Part shown: positions 37,258 to 47,961 of the stretch, piece after piece
Numbering within the stretch: the first letter of the stretch is position 1
How the letters are laid out: the number at the start of each line of letters is the position of its first letter
NCBI GenBank assembly: GCA_963693365.1
Contig: CAVNZM010000017.1
Coordinates: 4,650,001-4,714,000 of the forward strand
DNA length: 64,000 nt
Direction of reading: 5' to 3'
From: Amoebidium appalachense
Taxonomy: Eukaryota > Ichthyosporea
Position numbers and translations under genes: made by a program
The notes under the pieces: generated by a model
The model's input: only the letters and a program-made list of their open reading frames with translations
Databases searched by the model: none
Told to the model about the DNA's origin: nothing

Positions 37258-38115
37258 AGCACACACACAAAGGGGGGGGGAGGGGGGGGACGGGGGAAGG
37301 GGGAGGGGGGAGGTTGGAGAAGGGGGAGAGGGGGGAAGTGGGGGAGGAGGGGGGGAAGTGGTCGTGAAGGTAAATGCACAGGGGAAGAAAGGGCAGACAC
37401 GTGTGTGCAGATAGACGGTCCTACCTCGTCCAGGGAAAGAAACCTGTATGGGCAAATGCGTGTGGGTTAGTCACACACCGTGTATGTGTGTGCATGGGTA
37501 GATGGAGGGTAAACATATGAAACCTGATTCCCGGCATAAAGGGGACAGGTAGGGTGGGTGGGTGGTTGGATGGGTGGGTGGGGTGGGGTTGGGGGAGGGG
37601 GGCGAGAGGGGGGGGGGGGGGGGAGTTGGGGAAGAGCGGGCAAGGATGCATAGGGGGGTGGGAAACCTGGAGAGGGAGGTGATGTATTGGAATGAGATAT
37701 AGATTGCAAAGTGCACATTCACGACGGACAACACATAGATTTTGCAAAACACACAAAAAAAGTACGCATCATAAGCAGAGCCCCCTCAAGGCCCAGTCGA
37801 TCCATCGAGCCTGAGTTTTGGCCCATTCAGGGGAGGGGGATTGGGGGATTGGGGGAGGGGTGGGGGGGGGATGCACTATTTGGGGGGGGGGGGAGAGGAG
37901 GGGGAGGGGGAGAATGCATTTTTAGGGGGAGGGGGGGGGGGGGAGGGGGGAAGAATGCAATGGGGGTGACACAAATGAATATGGTGTTTTCCTCTAGAAC
38001 AAAGAACGTACCGGAAGGAGCAGGGGGAGGGAACGGGGGGGAAATAATCTGATCACTTAGCAGTGAAGTTGGGGCTTCCACCCAAAGGGGTAGGTGGGGT
38101 CGGACGGTGATCATT

Positions 38116-38189
<74 letters not shown>

Positions 38190-38513
38190 TCAACACCGTG
38201 TTTTTTCTGTGCGTGTGTGTACACGTATAAGTGTGTGACTGTGCATGTGTGTGTGTGTGCGCGCGCACACGTGTGTGTGTGTGTGTGTGGGCAAGGTGGT
38301 GGAGGCGTCGGCGGAGGTGGTGGCTTGGGAGCGGGGGTCGGGGGGGGCATTTGCGAGTATGTCCCTTGTGCGCGCGTGTGTTTGTGTGTGCACGTGAACA
38401 GCACCCACCTCTCCTGATCGGGATCCATTCGACTGTAGATGTCCTTCAGTTGCATCAGGTGACCCTGATAGCTCTGATATATGTACGCTGCGAGTGAGTG
38501 TGCGCGCACGTGC

Positions 38514-38578
<65 letters not shown>

Positions 38579-38677
38579 CCCGCGCGAGCGCGTGGACAAT
38601 TGGGTGGTATACGCAGGTACGGAACACATCGTTTAATTATCGGAGAAAGACATAAGAAAACATGAAAGGTGCAGGTG

Positions 38678-38716
<39 letters not shown>

Positions 38717-38750
38717 TGGTGGTGGTGGTGGTGGTGGTGGTGGTGGTGGT

Positions 38751-38817
<67 letters not shown>

Positions 38818-39114
38818 GAAGGGGGAAGGGGGAAGGCAAGAGCAGGCCCCTTCCTTTCTCAGACGACTCTATGTCATCTTCACATGTCTTTATTGATTTC
38901 CACAATCAAAGAGTGTGTGCGTGGGCGCACATGCATGCTTATGTGTGTGGGTTGTGCGCACAAGCCCACACACTTCGATACTTTCAGATATGATCACGTA
39001 GAGATAGACTGGGCCAGGGATGGCATGACGAACAAACCTCAAAAACGAGAGGGATGGATGCACCAGAGGGGTGGATGGATGGGTGGGTGGGGGTGGGGGA
39101 AGGGGAGAAGGAGG

Positions 39115-39208
<94 letters not shown>

Positions 39209-39326
39209 CATGCGTCTGTGTGTGGTTGGGGGGTGTGAGGGGGTTGCGGAGGGGGGGTGGAGTGTGTGTGTGTGCATGCGTCTGTGTGTGGTTGGGGGGT
39301 GTGAGGGGGTTGCGGAGGGGGGGGTG

Positions 39327-39393
<67 letters not shown>

Positions 39394-39807
39394 GGCGCGC
39401 GCACGCGCGTTGTGTGTGCGTATGTGTGTGGATACGAACTTGACAGCAGATCTGCAAACTGCACCCTCATTGCCTGCTGGTGAGGATCAACAATCTTCGA
39501 CACACGGTCTGCGGATTAGGATATTTTCCGCATAATTTCAGTGTACGTAGGTATAGCCACTGTGGGTCTGAAGACACGGTATGTAATCCAAAATTGCATA
39601 CGTAATTCCCAAAACAAAACGGCGGGTTATATTGCATGTTATTAGTGAGTCTCAATGGAAAATGTTATGTATAATGAAAAATTTCTTCTATGAATGTCCA
39701 ACGACAGGAGTAAATCATTATGCGTCTTGTCCAAGAAAATTCTAACCCATTCATCAAATGCAAATGCAACGTGTGTGTGACAGTCTATCCTCAACAACAT
39801 CAAGACC

Positions 39808-39838
<31 letters not shown>

Positions 39839-40443
39839 AAAAAAAAAGAAAAGAAAAAAAAAAACACCTTCCCACTCCACCTTTGAGTATGGTCACAAAA
39901 TCAAGGCAAAAATCATACATAGATCATAACGGGCTGTTAATAAATAATAGAAATACATGGGTCATACTTCCCTAGGTATGTACGGCATAGATGTGAGGTA
40001 TGTGTAGTGCACGTACGAATATTCCGTATCTGTGCTCACTACTACAATCGGCTGCACAAATCCCCCCTCCCCCCCCCCCCCCCCCCCTCCCCCCTCCCCT
40101 TCCTCCCTATTTCCCTTCCTCTCCCCCCCCAGTAAGAGCCAGAACTACATCTTTGCGGATTTATCAATGCGACGCTTGGAGGTTGGTGGACATTCGAAGA
40201 TCTTAAGCACACAACTAATTAAAAAGAAGCACGAAAGAGCAACAAAAAAGACATTTTACGAAAAAGATTGGAAGGGGAAAAGGAGATATTGCTCATCTAT
40301 TTTTAGATGTGCATACCTATGACGTGGAGCTTGGTGATGGGTATGTACTTGACGAACCTAAAATCCGGCACCCCCACGTGATGTCAGTGGAATGTCATGA
40401 CGTAATGCTTACAGGCTTCCGTGTTCTTCTTTCTATTTACGTT

Positions 40444-40484
<41 letters not shown>

Positions 40485-40691
40485 TTCCCCCCACCACCAC
40501 CACCAAAAAGAAAGCAAAAGATAGGAAACGATTCTCCCCCCCCCCCTCACCCCCCCCCCCCCCCCCCCCATATCTAATTTGCAGGGAGCAGAGGAAGAGG
40601 GGGGGAAGGGGGGGGGGGGGGAGAGGGGGAGGGCGGGAGAGAAGGGCAATAAAAAAAAGGCACCCGCTCATTCCAATCACCATCACTAACA

Positions 40692-40722
<31 letters not shown>

Positions 40723-40804
40723 CAAACCCCACTCCCCACCCCCTTCTCCCGGCGGCCCCTTTATCCCTCTCCCTCACGCCGTCACCCAACCACCCACACA
40801 AGCT

Positions 40805-40839
<35 letters not shown>

Positions 40840-40914
40840 GGGGAGTAACCAAGCATCCACCCACCTTTGCTGCAACACCATCTCCTCGTCATCATGTGTA
40901 GCGCCCTCCCCCCC

Positions 40915-40945
<31 letters not shown>

Positions 40946-41046
40946 ACACACACACCACCACCTCCTCCCATCTCCCCCCCCCCCCCCCCCACCACCTCCT
41001 TCTCCCCCCCCCCCCCCAATCCACCCTCTCTCTCTCTCTCTCTCTC

Positions 41047-41079
<33 letters not shown>

Positions 41080-41473
41080 ACCCCCTCCCAAACCCCCCTT
41101 TCCCTCCCATCCCCTGAGGGGGGGGGGGGGGGGAGGGTAAATATCCACCCACCCCTGCTGCAAGGCCATCTCATCATCATCGTGTAATCAATCCCCCCCC
41201 CCCCCATCCCCTTTCCCTCAAAAACCCCCCTCTCCTCCCCCTTCTCCCGGGATGGGGGGAGGGGGGGGGGGGTTTGAGTAAATATCCACCCACCTCTGCT
41301 GCAAAACCATCTCATCGTCATCCGGTGTGATTGAACTCAGCCACGAAGCCAGCCTCCTCTGCACAAGAAACCTGCTGCCGACCAAGTCCGTCAGCCGGAG
41401 GAGACGGTCTCTTACCACTGCACGCCACAAGCGGTGGTAGTGCTTGCGTATGTCTGTGTATTCCTGTACTGTC
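31431..41473 (-). CDS. TMEM143-like membrane protein (DUF3754 family), 13 exons (5' end incomplete)
   Basis: Minus-strand exons in transcript order: 41294-41473, 40149-40201 (tentative), 39436-39508, 38409-38471, 37425-37443, 36593-36711, 35677-35764, 35127-35183, 34299-34382, 33735-33822, 32900-33018, 32157-32356, 31431-31560. Phases match at every junction and the stop is the TGA at 31431-31433. Family landmarks in order: [56 protein letters not shown], the DUF3754 hallmark; [11 protein letters not shown]; two hydrophobic segments ([13 protein letters not shown] and [18 protein letters not shown]); [30 protein letters not shown]; and [16 protein letters not shown]. The family is widespread in eukaryotes and membrane-bound, mitochondrial in animals (TMEM143); its function is unknown. 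Exon 5 is a 19-nt microexon. The intron from 36592 to 35765 would use a GC donor (CAG|gcatgc) because no in-frame GT exists before the stop. The first two exons are less certain than the rest. Confidence 0.87.
31926..32150. repeat. (GT)n / (GGT)n in the last DUF3754 intron
   Basis: GT dinucleotides 31936-32035 and 32078-32121, then GGT triplets and a G run. Simple sequence only. Confidence 0.9.
32307..32735 (-). repeat. Junction echo: ~215-bp tandem duplication across a DUF3754 acceptor
   Basis: The + strand segment AGCCCCTTGAACCGCTC...CATGTCAACTAGGTGCGTCAG...GCCTGTATG (exon edge plus acceptor at 32307-32362) recurs at 32522-32578. Both are followed by AT-rich intron sequence sharing TTTATGTTTTTAGGAT and TGCTGTGTGATTTA. 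Confidence 0.88.
32962..33305 (-). repeat. Junction echo: duplicated start of the exon at 32900-33018
   Basis: 33240-33301 repeats 32962-33022: GTAGTAGCYGTAGTAYACC, GGTAGGCYACAAGACCGAG, CACATGGACAC. In the echo the acceptor CAG has become GCG, so it cannot splice as written. C runs separate the two copies. Confidence 0.87.
33362..34170. repeat. Alternating C and G runs around the exon at 33735-33822
   Basis: C runs at 33367-33390 and 33450-33472; G runs at 33541-33563, 33683-33719, 33911-33943, 34000-34019 and 34152-34171; an AAAAC pentamer array (33597-33650). All are intronic. Confidence 0.85.
34022..34115 (-). repeat. R1 core copy in a DUF3754 intron
   Basis: On the + strand a G run leads into GGGTTAGAATTTGCTGCACT, TTCCATGACGGACAATATAG and CAGACCCCATCATAAGG. 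It lies between the exons at 34299-34382 and 33735-33822, sense-oriented with the minus-strand gene. Confidence 0.7.
34621..35080. repeat. (GA)n then C-run/(CT)n block in a DUF3754 intron
   Basis: Purine-rich GA/G repeats at 34621-34805, C runs at 34828-34849, pyrimidine repeats at 34922-35020 and a C run at 35050-35072. No coding signal. Confidence 0.85.
35258..35308. repeat. (GT)n
   Basis: GT dinucleotide run in the intron between the exons at 35677-35764 and 35127-35183. Confidence 0.9.
35571..35690 (-). repeat. Junction echo: four ~31-bp tandem copies of an exon end plus splice donor
   Basis: The real junction on the + strand is CCGCCAATCACACAC|CTGCTTGTATT (donor boundary at 35676/35677). 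Three earlier copies, starting near 35571, 35602 and 35633, repeat CCAATCACACACCTGCTTCTATT with small changes. Each still carries a potential GT donor on the minus strand. Confidence 0.9.
35838..36060. repeat. (GT)n with TACGTGTG interruptions
   Basis: GT repeats with regularly spaced GTACGTGTGT words (35840-35925), then ~45 uninterrupted GT units to about 36013. Confidence 0.9.
36717..36798 (-). repeat. Junction echo: ~43-bp tandem duplication at the acceptor of the exon at 36593-36711
   Basis: CCAATAAGATACGATATATA...AAATAGTGGCGGTG occurs at 36722-36755 and 36764-36797, immediately upstream (in transcript sense) of the acceptor. Fainter related words (CAGATACTGTATAC, CAGATAGTGG) occur at 36825 and 37032. 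Confidence 0.85.
37090..37345. repeat. C runs including a 66-nt C homopolymer
   Basis: C run 37095-37121, CA and A runs, then 66 consecutive C at 37192-37257, followed by G-rich purine sequence. Homopolymers this long are hard to size, so the length is provisional. Confidence 0.85.
37701..37822 (-). repeat. R1 core copy in a DUF3754 intron
   Basis: AGATTGCAAAGTGCACATTC, ACGACGGACAACACATAG and GCATCATAAGCAGAGCCCCC on the + strand; it lies between exons 38409-38471 and 37425-37443 and is sense-oriented with the gene. Confidence 0.75.
38120..38190. repeat. (GT)n
   Basis: About 33 GT dinucleotides in the same intron; further GT blocks lie at 38515-38570 and 38684-38714. Confidence 0.9.
38715..38816. 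repeat. (GGT)n followed by a 66-nt G homopolymer
   Basis: Twelve GGT triplets run into 66 consecutive G (38751-38816). The G-rich + strand is the template strand of the minus-strand gene, so the RNA would carry C66. Confidence 0.9.
39119..39390. repeat. GT/CT microsatellite with a ~72-bp tandem pair
   Basis: After (GT)n and (CT)n, a unit containing GCATGCGTCTGTGTGTGG, TTGGGGGGTGTGAGGGGGTT and GCGGAGGGGG occurs twice (39208-39262, 39274-39330), then (GT)n again. Confidence 0.88.
40844..41335 (-). repeat. Junction echoes: three copies of the exon end plus donor of exon 41294-41473
   Basis: The real boundary (+ strand 41275-41330: AAATATCCACCCACCTCTGC, CATCTCATCGTCATC) is repeated at 41138-41182 (AAATATCCACCCACCCCTGC, CATCTCATCATCATC) and 40850-40898 (GCATCCACCCACCTTTGCTG, CATCTCCTCGTCATC). 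All three keep a potential GTGGGT donor on the minus strand and are separated by C/G runs. Confidence 0.9.
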
Positions 41474-41707
41474 CTGTATAGGTAAAAACATAGATTAGTT
41501 TTTTTTTTTTTTTTTTTTTTTTTGGGGGGGGGGGGGGGGGGAGGGGCGGGGGAGCGCTTGCGTATGTCTGTGTATTCCTGTACTGTCCTGTACACAGCCA
41601 CATTCGTAGCGATAATATTATTGTTGTTGTTATTTTGGTTATTATTATTATTATTATTATTATTATTTTGGGGGGGAGGAGGGGGTGGGGGGGTGGGAAG
41701 GGGTGGA

Positions 41708-42080
41708 GGGGGTTTGAATGCGGAACACGGTACGAAGTACGCATACACGACGAGAAGCATGGTGCAGGACACATGCAAAGGCAAACATTCAAGTATGCAA
41801 CATCAGCCATGTGCACAGTATGCGTCATAAGCAGAGCCCATCCTCAGGGAGGACCCAAGTCATCAATTGCGTCTGAGTTTCGACCCCTTAGCCCGCGTAT
41901 ATAGGACGCTCCAACTCAGACAGCAGCATCAACTGAACTTGGGCGGGTCAACCCGTCTTGATCAAAGACGAGCAGGGTTGCTTATGCAAGCAAGGTGAGC
42001 AAAACGGTGAAGATGTGTGTGCAAACCAAAGCAGTACAGCGAAAAATGCGTATGTGCTTACAGATGCACGACACAGAGCG
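41708..42080 (-). repeat. R1, long copy (core plus 3' modules)
   Basis: From GAATGCGGAACACGGTACG through GCAGAGCCCATCCTCAGGG, GTCTGAGTTTCGACCCCTTA, GACGAGCAGGGTTGCTTATG and GCGTATGTGCTTACAGATGC. Closest relatives are 47501-47716 and the inverted copy at 52680-53172. Sense-oriented with the minus-strand gene. Confidence 0.88.
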
Positions 42081-42149
42081 GGGGAGAGGAGGAGGAGGGA
42101 GGGGAGAGGAGGGGGGGGAGGGGGATTGGCCGGGAGGGAGGGGTGTGGA

Positions 42150-42256
42150 AGGGTTAGAATGTGTTACAGAGCATGAAGCACACGTTTATGACGGAAGACA
42201 CAGTGCAGATTGAAAGCAAACAGAAAGAGTATGCACCATAGGCAGAGCCCATCCTC
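42150..42256 (-). repeat. R1 core copy
   Basis: GGGTTAGAATGTGTTACAGA, TTTATGACGGAAGACACAGT and GCACCATAGGCAGAGCCCAT on the + strand, ending directly at a junction echo (42258). Confidence 0.8.
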
Positions 42257-42471
42257 TGCTTTTGCGTATGTCCGTGTATTCTTGTACTGTCCCGTATAGG
42301 CACCAACATACATTAGTGATTGTGGGGGGAAGGGGAGGGGGGGGGGGGGGGGGTGAGTGAGTGGGTGGGGCGACGGCGGGGATGGGGCGGAGACCGGGGG
42401 TGGGGGGGGGGGGGGGGGGAGGGGGTGTTGGTGGTGGTGGGGGAGGGGGGGGGGGGGGGGGGGGAAGACGG

Positions 42472-42540
42472 GGGTTAGAATGGGCTACAGTCTACAAAGA
42501 ACACATTCACGACAGGCATGGTACACAAATGCAGCAAGTT
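42472..42540 (-). repeat. R1 partial core copy
   Basis: A G run leads into GGGGTTAGAATGGGCTACAG and ACACATTCACGACAGGCATG, then the similarity stops. Confidence 0.65.
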
Positions 42541-42599
42541 TTGAAGGTTGGGAAGGATTAGGGTAGTGGGAAGTAGGACGCCATGAGGTGGTGAGGCAT

Positions 42600-42677
42600 C
42601 CCCCCCCTCCCCTCCCTTCCTCTCCCTCCACCTCCCTCCTCTCCCCCCCGCCCTCCAACCCGCCCCCCCCACCCCCG

Positions 42678-42713
<36 letters not shown>

Positions 42714-43213
42714 TCCTTCCACAAAAACCAAATCCAGATACCAAAAAACATTACAAGAGGGAGATGAAGGTAGGGGGGTTGAGGGGGAGGAGAGAGGAGG
42801 GGAGCCAGGGGGGGGGGAAGGGGGGGGGGGGGGGGAAGAAAGAGAGAAACAGAGAGGGGAAGTGCCGAGGGGAAAGGAGGGAGGGAGGGAGAGGAGAGTG
42901 AGATAGAGAGATAGACAGAGGGTGAGGGAAAGAGAGAGGGAGGCAGGGAGGGAAGGAGAACGCAAGGGAGGGAGAGAGGGGGGGGGGGGGGGGAGAGGGG
43001 GAGAGGGTGGGAGGGGGAGAGGGAGAGAGGGGGAGAGAGAGAGAGAGAGAAGAGAGAGAGAGGGGGAGAGAGAGAAAGGGAGAGAGGGAGTATGTGTGTG
43101 CGTGTGTTTGGAGGGGGAGAGAGAGAGGGAGAGGGAGGGAGGGAGAGAGGGAGGGAGGGGGAGAGAGAGAGGGTGGGGGAGGGGGGGGGGGGAGAGAGAG
43201 GGGGGGGGGGGGG

Positions 43214-43290
<77 letters not shown>

Positions 43291-43400
43291 GCACAGGGGC
43301 TGGAGAGCGGGAAGAGGGAGTGACCGAGGTGGGGTGGGTGGGGGGTTCGAGAGCACTACCCGGTAGTCGGGGGAGGGGGGGGGGGGGGGGGGGGGTGAGG
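42600..43400. repeat. C-run, G-run and (GA)n block
   Basis: C runs to 42710, then purine-rich GGGA/GA repeats, with pure (GA)n at 43216-43289. No coding signal. Confidence 0.85.
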
Positions 43401-43739
43401 GGGTGAGGGGGGAAGGCTAATTGCATATGGGGGCAGGTTTATTTATTTATTTCTTTTGGGGGAAAGGGAAGGGGAGGAGAGGAGGGAGAAGGGGGGACAG
43501 AAAAAAAAAACGAGTCATTAGGCGAACACATAAAGCTAGATCCACAGAAAATATGAGGTAGAAAAAGAGGAAAGAACCGGGAGGTAAATGACCCATGTAC
43601 ACAAAGAAAACGGGAAACGGTAGGGGTATTGGGTGATAACGGTTGACGTGGGTACGAAGAGATCTTGAGGAGGGAGGGTGGTGGGAAGATGAAAGATAAG
43701 CAAAAAATAAAAACGAAATTCGAAGGTCGAGAGACTCAC

Positions 43740-44275
43740 CAGCTTTTCAATTCTTGTGCCTGCTGCAGATACCATGCCAATGTGAAGAACCGTGTATACC
43801 TCTTCTCCGTTGGAGATTTTGGCTTACTGGATTTGAAATAACTCGACGAGAAAAATGAATGCGATTTTATCAGAAGTGGACCAGAAAGTGCAAATAAGTT
43901 ACGTTTTTTCTGAGCGTGTAGGACAGGAGTGCTTACCATGGGTTTGATGCTAAATATGGTTCTCGGTGTTGTGTAAAGCGATGCGCTAGTAATCCCTTTC
44001 CCACCAAAAGAGCTGGGGTATTGCTTCATGGGGGTGAAAGCTGAAATCACGCGCATTCTCAAAGTAGGCTCTGGGCACCTGGGGTGCGATTAGAGGGCGT
44101 AAAAAGAAATATAAGAGGAAATCAAAGATCGGTATTCTCGGGCCTTGTGTGTAGACTTTGAAGGGAGGCTGTAACGAAACCTTCACCCAAAAGTGGAAGG
44201 ACGTCCAAAGAGGGACAGGAATGCGTGTGTGTTTGCGAGCCTCCAGTAATCCGGTGCGGGCCAGGAAGCCGAGCT
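43740..44275 (-). CDS. Unidentified minus-strand exons, possibly the 5' part of the DUF3754 gene
   Basis: Three exon-like segments with plausible splice sites: 44175-44275 (reads LGFLARTGLLEARK..., acceptor TTTACAG), about 44020-44086 (VPRAYFENARDF..., acceptor CACCCCAG) and 43741-43829 (TEKRYTRFFTLAWYLQQ..., donor TG|gtgagt). The last ends in phase 2, which matches the phase needed by the exon at 41294-41473. The middle segment hits a stop (TAG) unless a weak donor inside TTTTGGTGGG is used. I recognise no domain. These could be upstream exons of the DUF3754 gene or of a separate gene. Confidence 0.35.
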
Positions 44276-45183
44276 GTAAAAAATTGGAACAACTGTAATA
44301 ATCAAGGATTGAAGACCATCATATCAAGTTTGCATACATACGGCTGTACGTAACGATTGTTTACAACTTTGGTATGGCCTGATTGATGTAAAGACCCTTT
44401 AGCTTGCCCCTGGTAGTCTATTTCCTAGGGGTGCTAAGGTAGAAGGCGGATGTCATGTCTGCGCCTTCTTGTTTTAGAACCATTTAATAGCATAGCAAAC
44501 GGTTCTAGTAGTGAGTGATTCATAACATGGCTCATACATCCTCCCTTCCTCAGGCATGTTTGGCCCTATCGACTCAGTTGCTGCCAAGTTGAAGACACCA
44601 TCCATGCCTTGGGCTTGGAAGTAACGTCACATCCGGCGCGGGAATATACATATGAGGTTCCTCGATAATAGTCGTAACTTGATTACAGTATCAGTTTTAG
44701 AAGGAGTTGGGTGTTTCATTGGGTTCATGGGGAAATATCTTGCTAAATTAAAATAGTGCTTTTGTTTTATAAAAAAAACATATATTATATACCGAGGTAT
44801 TGATGGCAAGTATTAAATGAGGGTGGGAAAAAAATAGGAATCGACGCGAGGCGTCCAAAGCAGCTTCCTCGATAGAGTCAAAGAAAACTTGAAATAAAGG
44901 CGGTTTACGGAATAAACGGATACAACGACTGCCAATCAAATAGCATACATGTTCCTATTGGTGGAAACGTGGTGCATGATAAACCAATCACAGGTCTCTA
45001 AATCCAATAGATTTGTACTGCATAGATTTCGGATTTTTCGAAGGCTTTTGGTTCCGAATCAAGTGCTACATACACATGTCTTACAAAATCCACTCTTACC
45101 TACAATACATACTTACTGCAGCACCGTGATGGCTACGCTGCATAGAAAATATACATGTGTAGAGTCTCTCTAACAATTTATCA
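44276..45183. other. Intergenic, AT-rich
   Basis: No supported gene and no simple repeat. If the minus-strand exons at 43740-44275 are real, the start of that gene should lie here. Confidence 0.45.
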
Positions 45184-45217
45184 TTAAAGATCAGTCGACC
45201 TTTATAATGCTATCTCG
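45184..45217 (-). promoter_or_regulatory. 34-bp sequence repeated in inverse orientation at 50289-50322
   Basis: Exact inverted match of 34 bp containing ATTATAAAGGTCGACTGATC (minus-strand reading). Each copy lies upstream of a gene or candidate gene reading away from it: the hydrolase at 50810 (+) and the minus-strand exons below 44275. A shared TATAAAG-containing promoter element or the terminal inverted repeats of a 5.1-kb element are both possible. Confidence 0.6.
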
Positions 45218-45739
45218 TACTAATTGACACATATGAAATGCATACACCAATCAAATGCGACCAAACATTCCGCTGCAATTTGCTATTTGTGTCACGAAGC
45301 GACATGCGCCAACTTTTGCGCAACGCAAAGCCTTCAACGGCCTGTCGTTGTAAAAGGATCTCTTTTTTTTTTTTGGCCCCTCGAAACACAGCGGTGTTGC
45401 GCATTCACACTTCGAGGTTATCTTTTAAAACCAACAAAAGAAACAAGGGAACAGGTGATGCTATTCAAGAATGGAGAGCGCAACCGGCCGATCAGCCCAG
45501 GAGCATGAGGCTAACGCTATTTGTGCAAGGCGGCTTCAGAGAAAACACACCCACAAACACGCACACAAACACATTCACCCTCTAACCAGGCTATTTCTCG
45601 GAGTTCTGCCCGAAGCCTATTGGGTTGCCAAGGGCATATGTACAAGTGTGATGCTTGAAAGATGGGTGATATTTATTCGTTAGCACTCAAACAGTTGGGG
45701 CCCTTCGCGTCCACACATCCACTTAAAAGCTCGACGTCG

Positions 45740-45950
45740 GTACAGTACCCTCTCTCACACACACACACGAATATGCACGCGCACATACACTGTGTGACGT
45801 CAACACATATACACAGCACACACAGAGACACACGTTCAGCTGTGTACGTGTGTTTGTGTTTGTGTGTGTATGTGTGTGTGTGTGTGTGTGGGTGGGTGCG
45901 TGTGTGTGTGGGTGTGTGTGTGTGTTCGTGTGTGTGTTTGTGTGCAGATG
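45740..45950. repeat. (CA)n / (GT)n region
   Basis: CA-rich then GT-rich imperfect repeats with ACGTGTG words. 45218-45740 and 45950-46300 are unique sequence with no supported gene. Confidence 0.8.
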
Positions 45951-46304
45951 TGTGCATGCGCGTGCGCGCACAAATGTCCGTGTGCGCGCGCGACGGGCAC
46001 GCTTTTGCACGTTTGTGCAAGTGTCCGTGTACTACAGGTGTGTACGTACCTGTGAATGCGTGGACGCATGTGGTTATTAAGTTAGTGAATCATTCCAACC
46101 GCAGTGCATGCATGTAGCTACTGTTTTCTTTGTACGCCATAATGCCGTCTGTGTCCAAAAACCGAAATTCACAAGCATGACCAAGAAGTAAGAGTAAGCG
46201 GTAACGTGTGCTAATATGTGTGGAAAATACCACGGTGGGTGAGTGTGGTTGTTTGTGTGTGTGTGTGTAGGTTGGGAGAGAGGGGATGGTGTATAGAAAG
46301 AGTA

Positions 46305-46372
46305 ACAGCCTACGGTAGGAAGTACACTTTCACGACGGACAATTGCAACTCATCACACAAACTTTCGGGTAT
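46305..46372 (-). repeat. R1 partial core copy
   Basis: GTAACAGCCTACGGTAGGAA, GTACACTTTCACGACGGACA and CATCACACAAACTTT, followed by a 33-nt G run (46385-46417). Confidence 0.65.
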
Positions 46373-46384
46373 GCCCGTATATAT

Positions 46385-46418
<34 letters not shown>

Positions 46419-47032
46419 AAGGCCTAGGAGGGGGGAGGGGGTCATCATGGCCATGGTTGCCCATCCGCTCAGGGCCTGACGTCTCAGTGGGCTGTGCAAT
46501 TGTGTAATGACTGGTGCCGCTCAAGTGTGTAAGAAGCACCGTGGGAGGCGGTGGGGAGGTGCACTGTGGCACTTTGCCACAGTAAGCCAAACGTTTTTTG
46601 CTTTTCCAGTTAGACTGTGTACACGTGCACGTGCAGGTCTGTAGGGTTATTTTCTGTGTGTGTGTGTGTGCGCGCGTGTGTGTCACGAGTGTGTGTGTGT
46701 GTGTGTGTGTGTGTACGTGGGTGGTTGAGTGTAGGTACACATGTCATAATGGTGCACGTGAGTGGTAATCGTGGTGTGTGCCCGGTGTGTTCGCGCACGC
46801 ACGTGCATGCACTACATCACGGGGCATATGTACACACATGGCAGTATCACTGCCACGACGGAGGAGGAATAGCTCAAATTTCTTTGTAGTTGGGTGTTTT
46901 TGTGTCAATAGACACAGAGCCGGGGACTGGACTTTATATAAAGTAGCTTCAATAGACCAGATTTTTGTCGTGTGTGTGCCTGTGTTTTCTTTAATCTTTT
47001 TTTTTTTTTTTTTTTTTGCGGTTGGTGGTGGT

Positions 47033-47044
47033 GGTGGTGGTGGT

Positions 47045-47089
<45 letters not shown>

Positions 47090-47318
47090 TCGGGAGATAA
47101 AAGGGAAACACATACACACAACACACACAAGGGGGGGGGGGGGGGGGGGGGGGGGGAATCGAGATCGGGAGATAAAAGGGGAACACACACCCAGCCACAC
47201 ACACGCACACACACACCACTCACGCGCGCGTGCCGGGAGATAAAAGGGGAACACACACACACACCGTGACACACACACACGCACTCGCACTCGCGCGCGC
47301 GCGGGGAGTTAAAAGGGG

Positions 47319-47392
<74 letters not shown>

Positions 47393-47395
47393 TGT
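47033..47395. repeat. Poly(G) and (CA)n with a four-copy GGGAGATAAAAGG minisatellite
   Basis: The word GGGAGATAAAAGGGRAACAC occurs near 47091, 47168 and 47234, and as GGGGAGTTAAAAGGGGAACA at 47302. Spacing is about 70 bp, filled with CA repeats and GC-rich CGCGCG words. A 45-nt G run precedes it (47044-47088). Confidence 0.88.
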
Positions 47396-47500
47396 GCGCG
47401 CGCGCCGCACACACATACACCCATTCACCTCGTCGACAAAACCCAACTCGGACACTGCTGCACTTGAACATGGGAGGAGGAGGGGGGGGGGGGGGGGGGG

Positions 47501-47716
47501 GTTTGAATGCGGAACACGGTACGAAGTACACATACACGACGAGAAGCATGGTGCAGGACACATGCAAAGGCAAACATTCAAGTATGCAACATCAGCCATG
47601 TGCACAGTATGCGCCATAAGCAGAGCCCATCCTCACAAAGTCATCAATTGCGTCTGAGTTTCGACCCCTCAGCCCGCGTATATACGACGCTCCAACTCAG
47701 ACAGCAGCATCAACTG
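47501..47716 (-). repeat. R1 copy, ~95% similar to 41708-41925
   Basis: Shares GCATGGTGCAGGACACATGC, CATTCAAGTATGCAACATCA and GTCTGAGTTTCGACCCCT with the copy at 41708, but lacks the GGGAGGACCC segment after CCATCCTCA. Preceded by a G run. Confidence 0.88.
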
Positions 47717-47961
47717 GGGGTTGCTAACTGAGTAAACAGGACCAGAACACTAACGAGAAGGATTGCATTCTAGGACAACCCAAAACCTGGTGACACAGAC
47801 TTAGAAGCCACCGTGAGGGCACAGCAGGGATGGATTGCTCACGAGATTGCAGGGCCAAAAAAAATGCGGCCAGGAAGGGTGTTGTGGTGTCGAATTGTGT
47901 TGGGAAGATGTTCAGAAGGTGTAGGTTTGATTCTGAGAGGGCCGGGGGGGGGGGGGGGGGG

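Larger units (their letters stand above)
41441..42305 (-). repeat. Junction echoes: three copies of the acceptor and exon start of exon 41294-41473
   Basis: Real: 41441-41482 (TGCTTGCGTATGTCTGTG...TGTCCTGTATAGG). Echoes: 41556-41592 and 42258-42300 (TTTGCGTATGTCCGTGTATT, GTCCCGTATAGG). The 42258 echo keeps a usable AG. Poly(T)/poly(G) and R1 copies lie between them. Confidence 0.9.
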
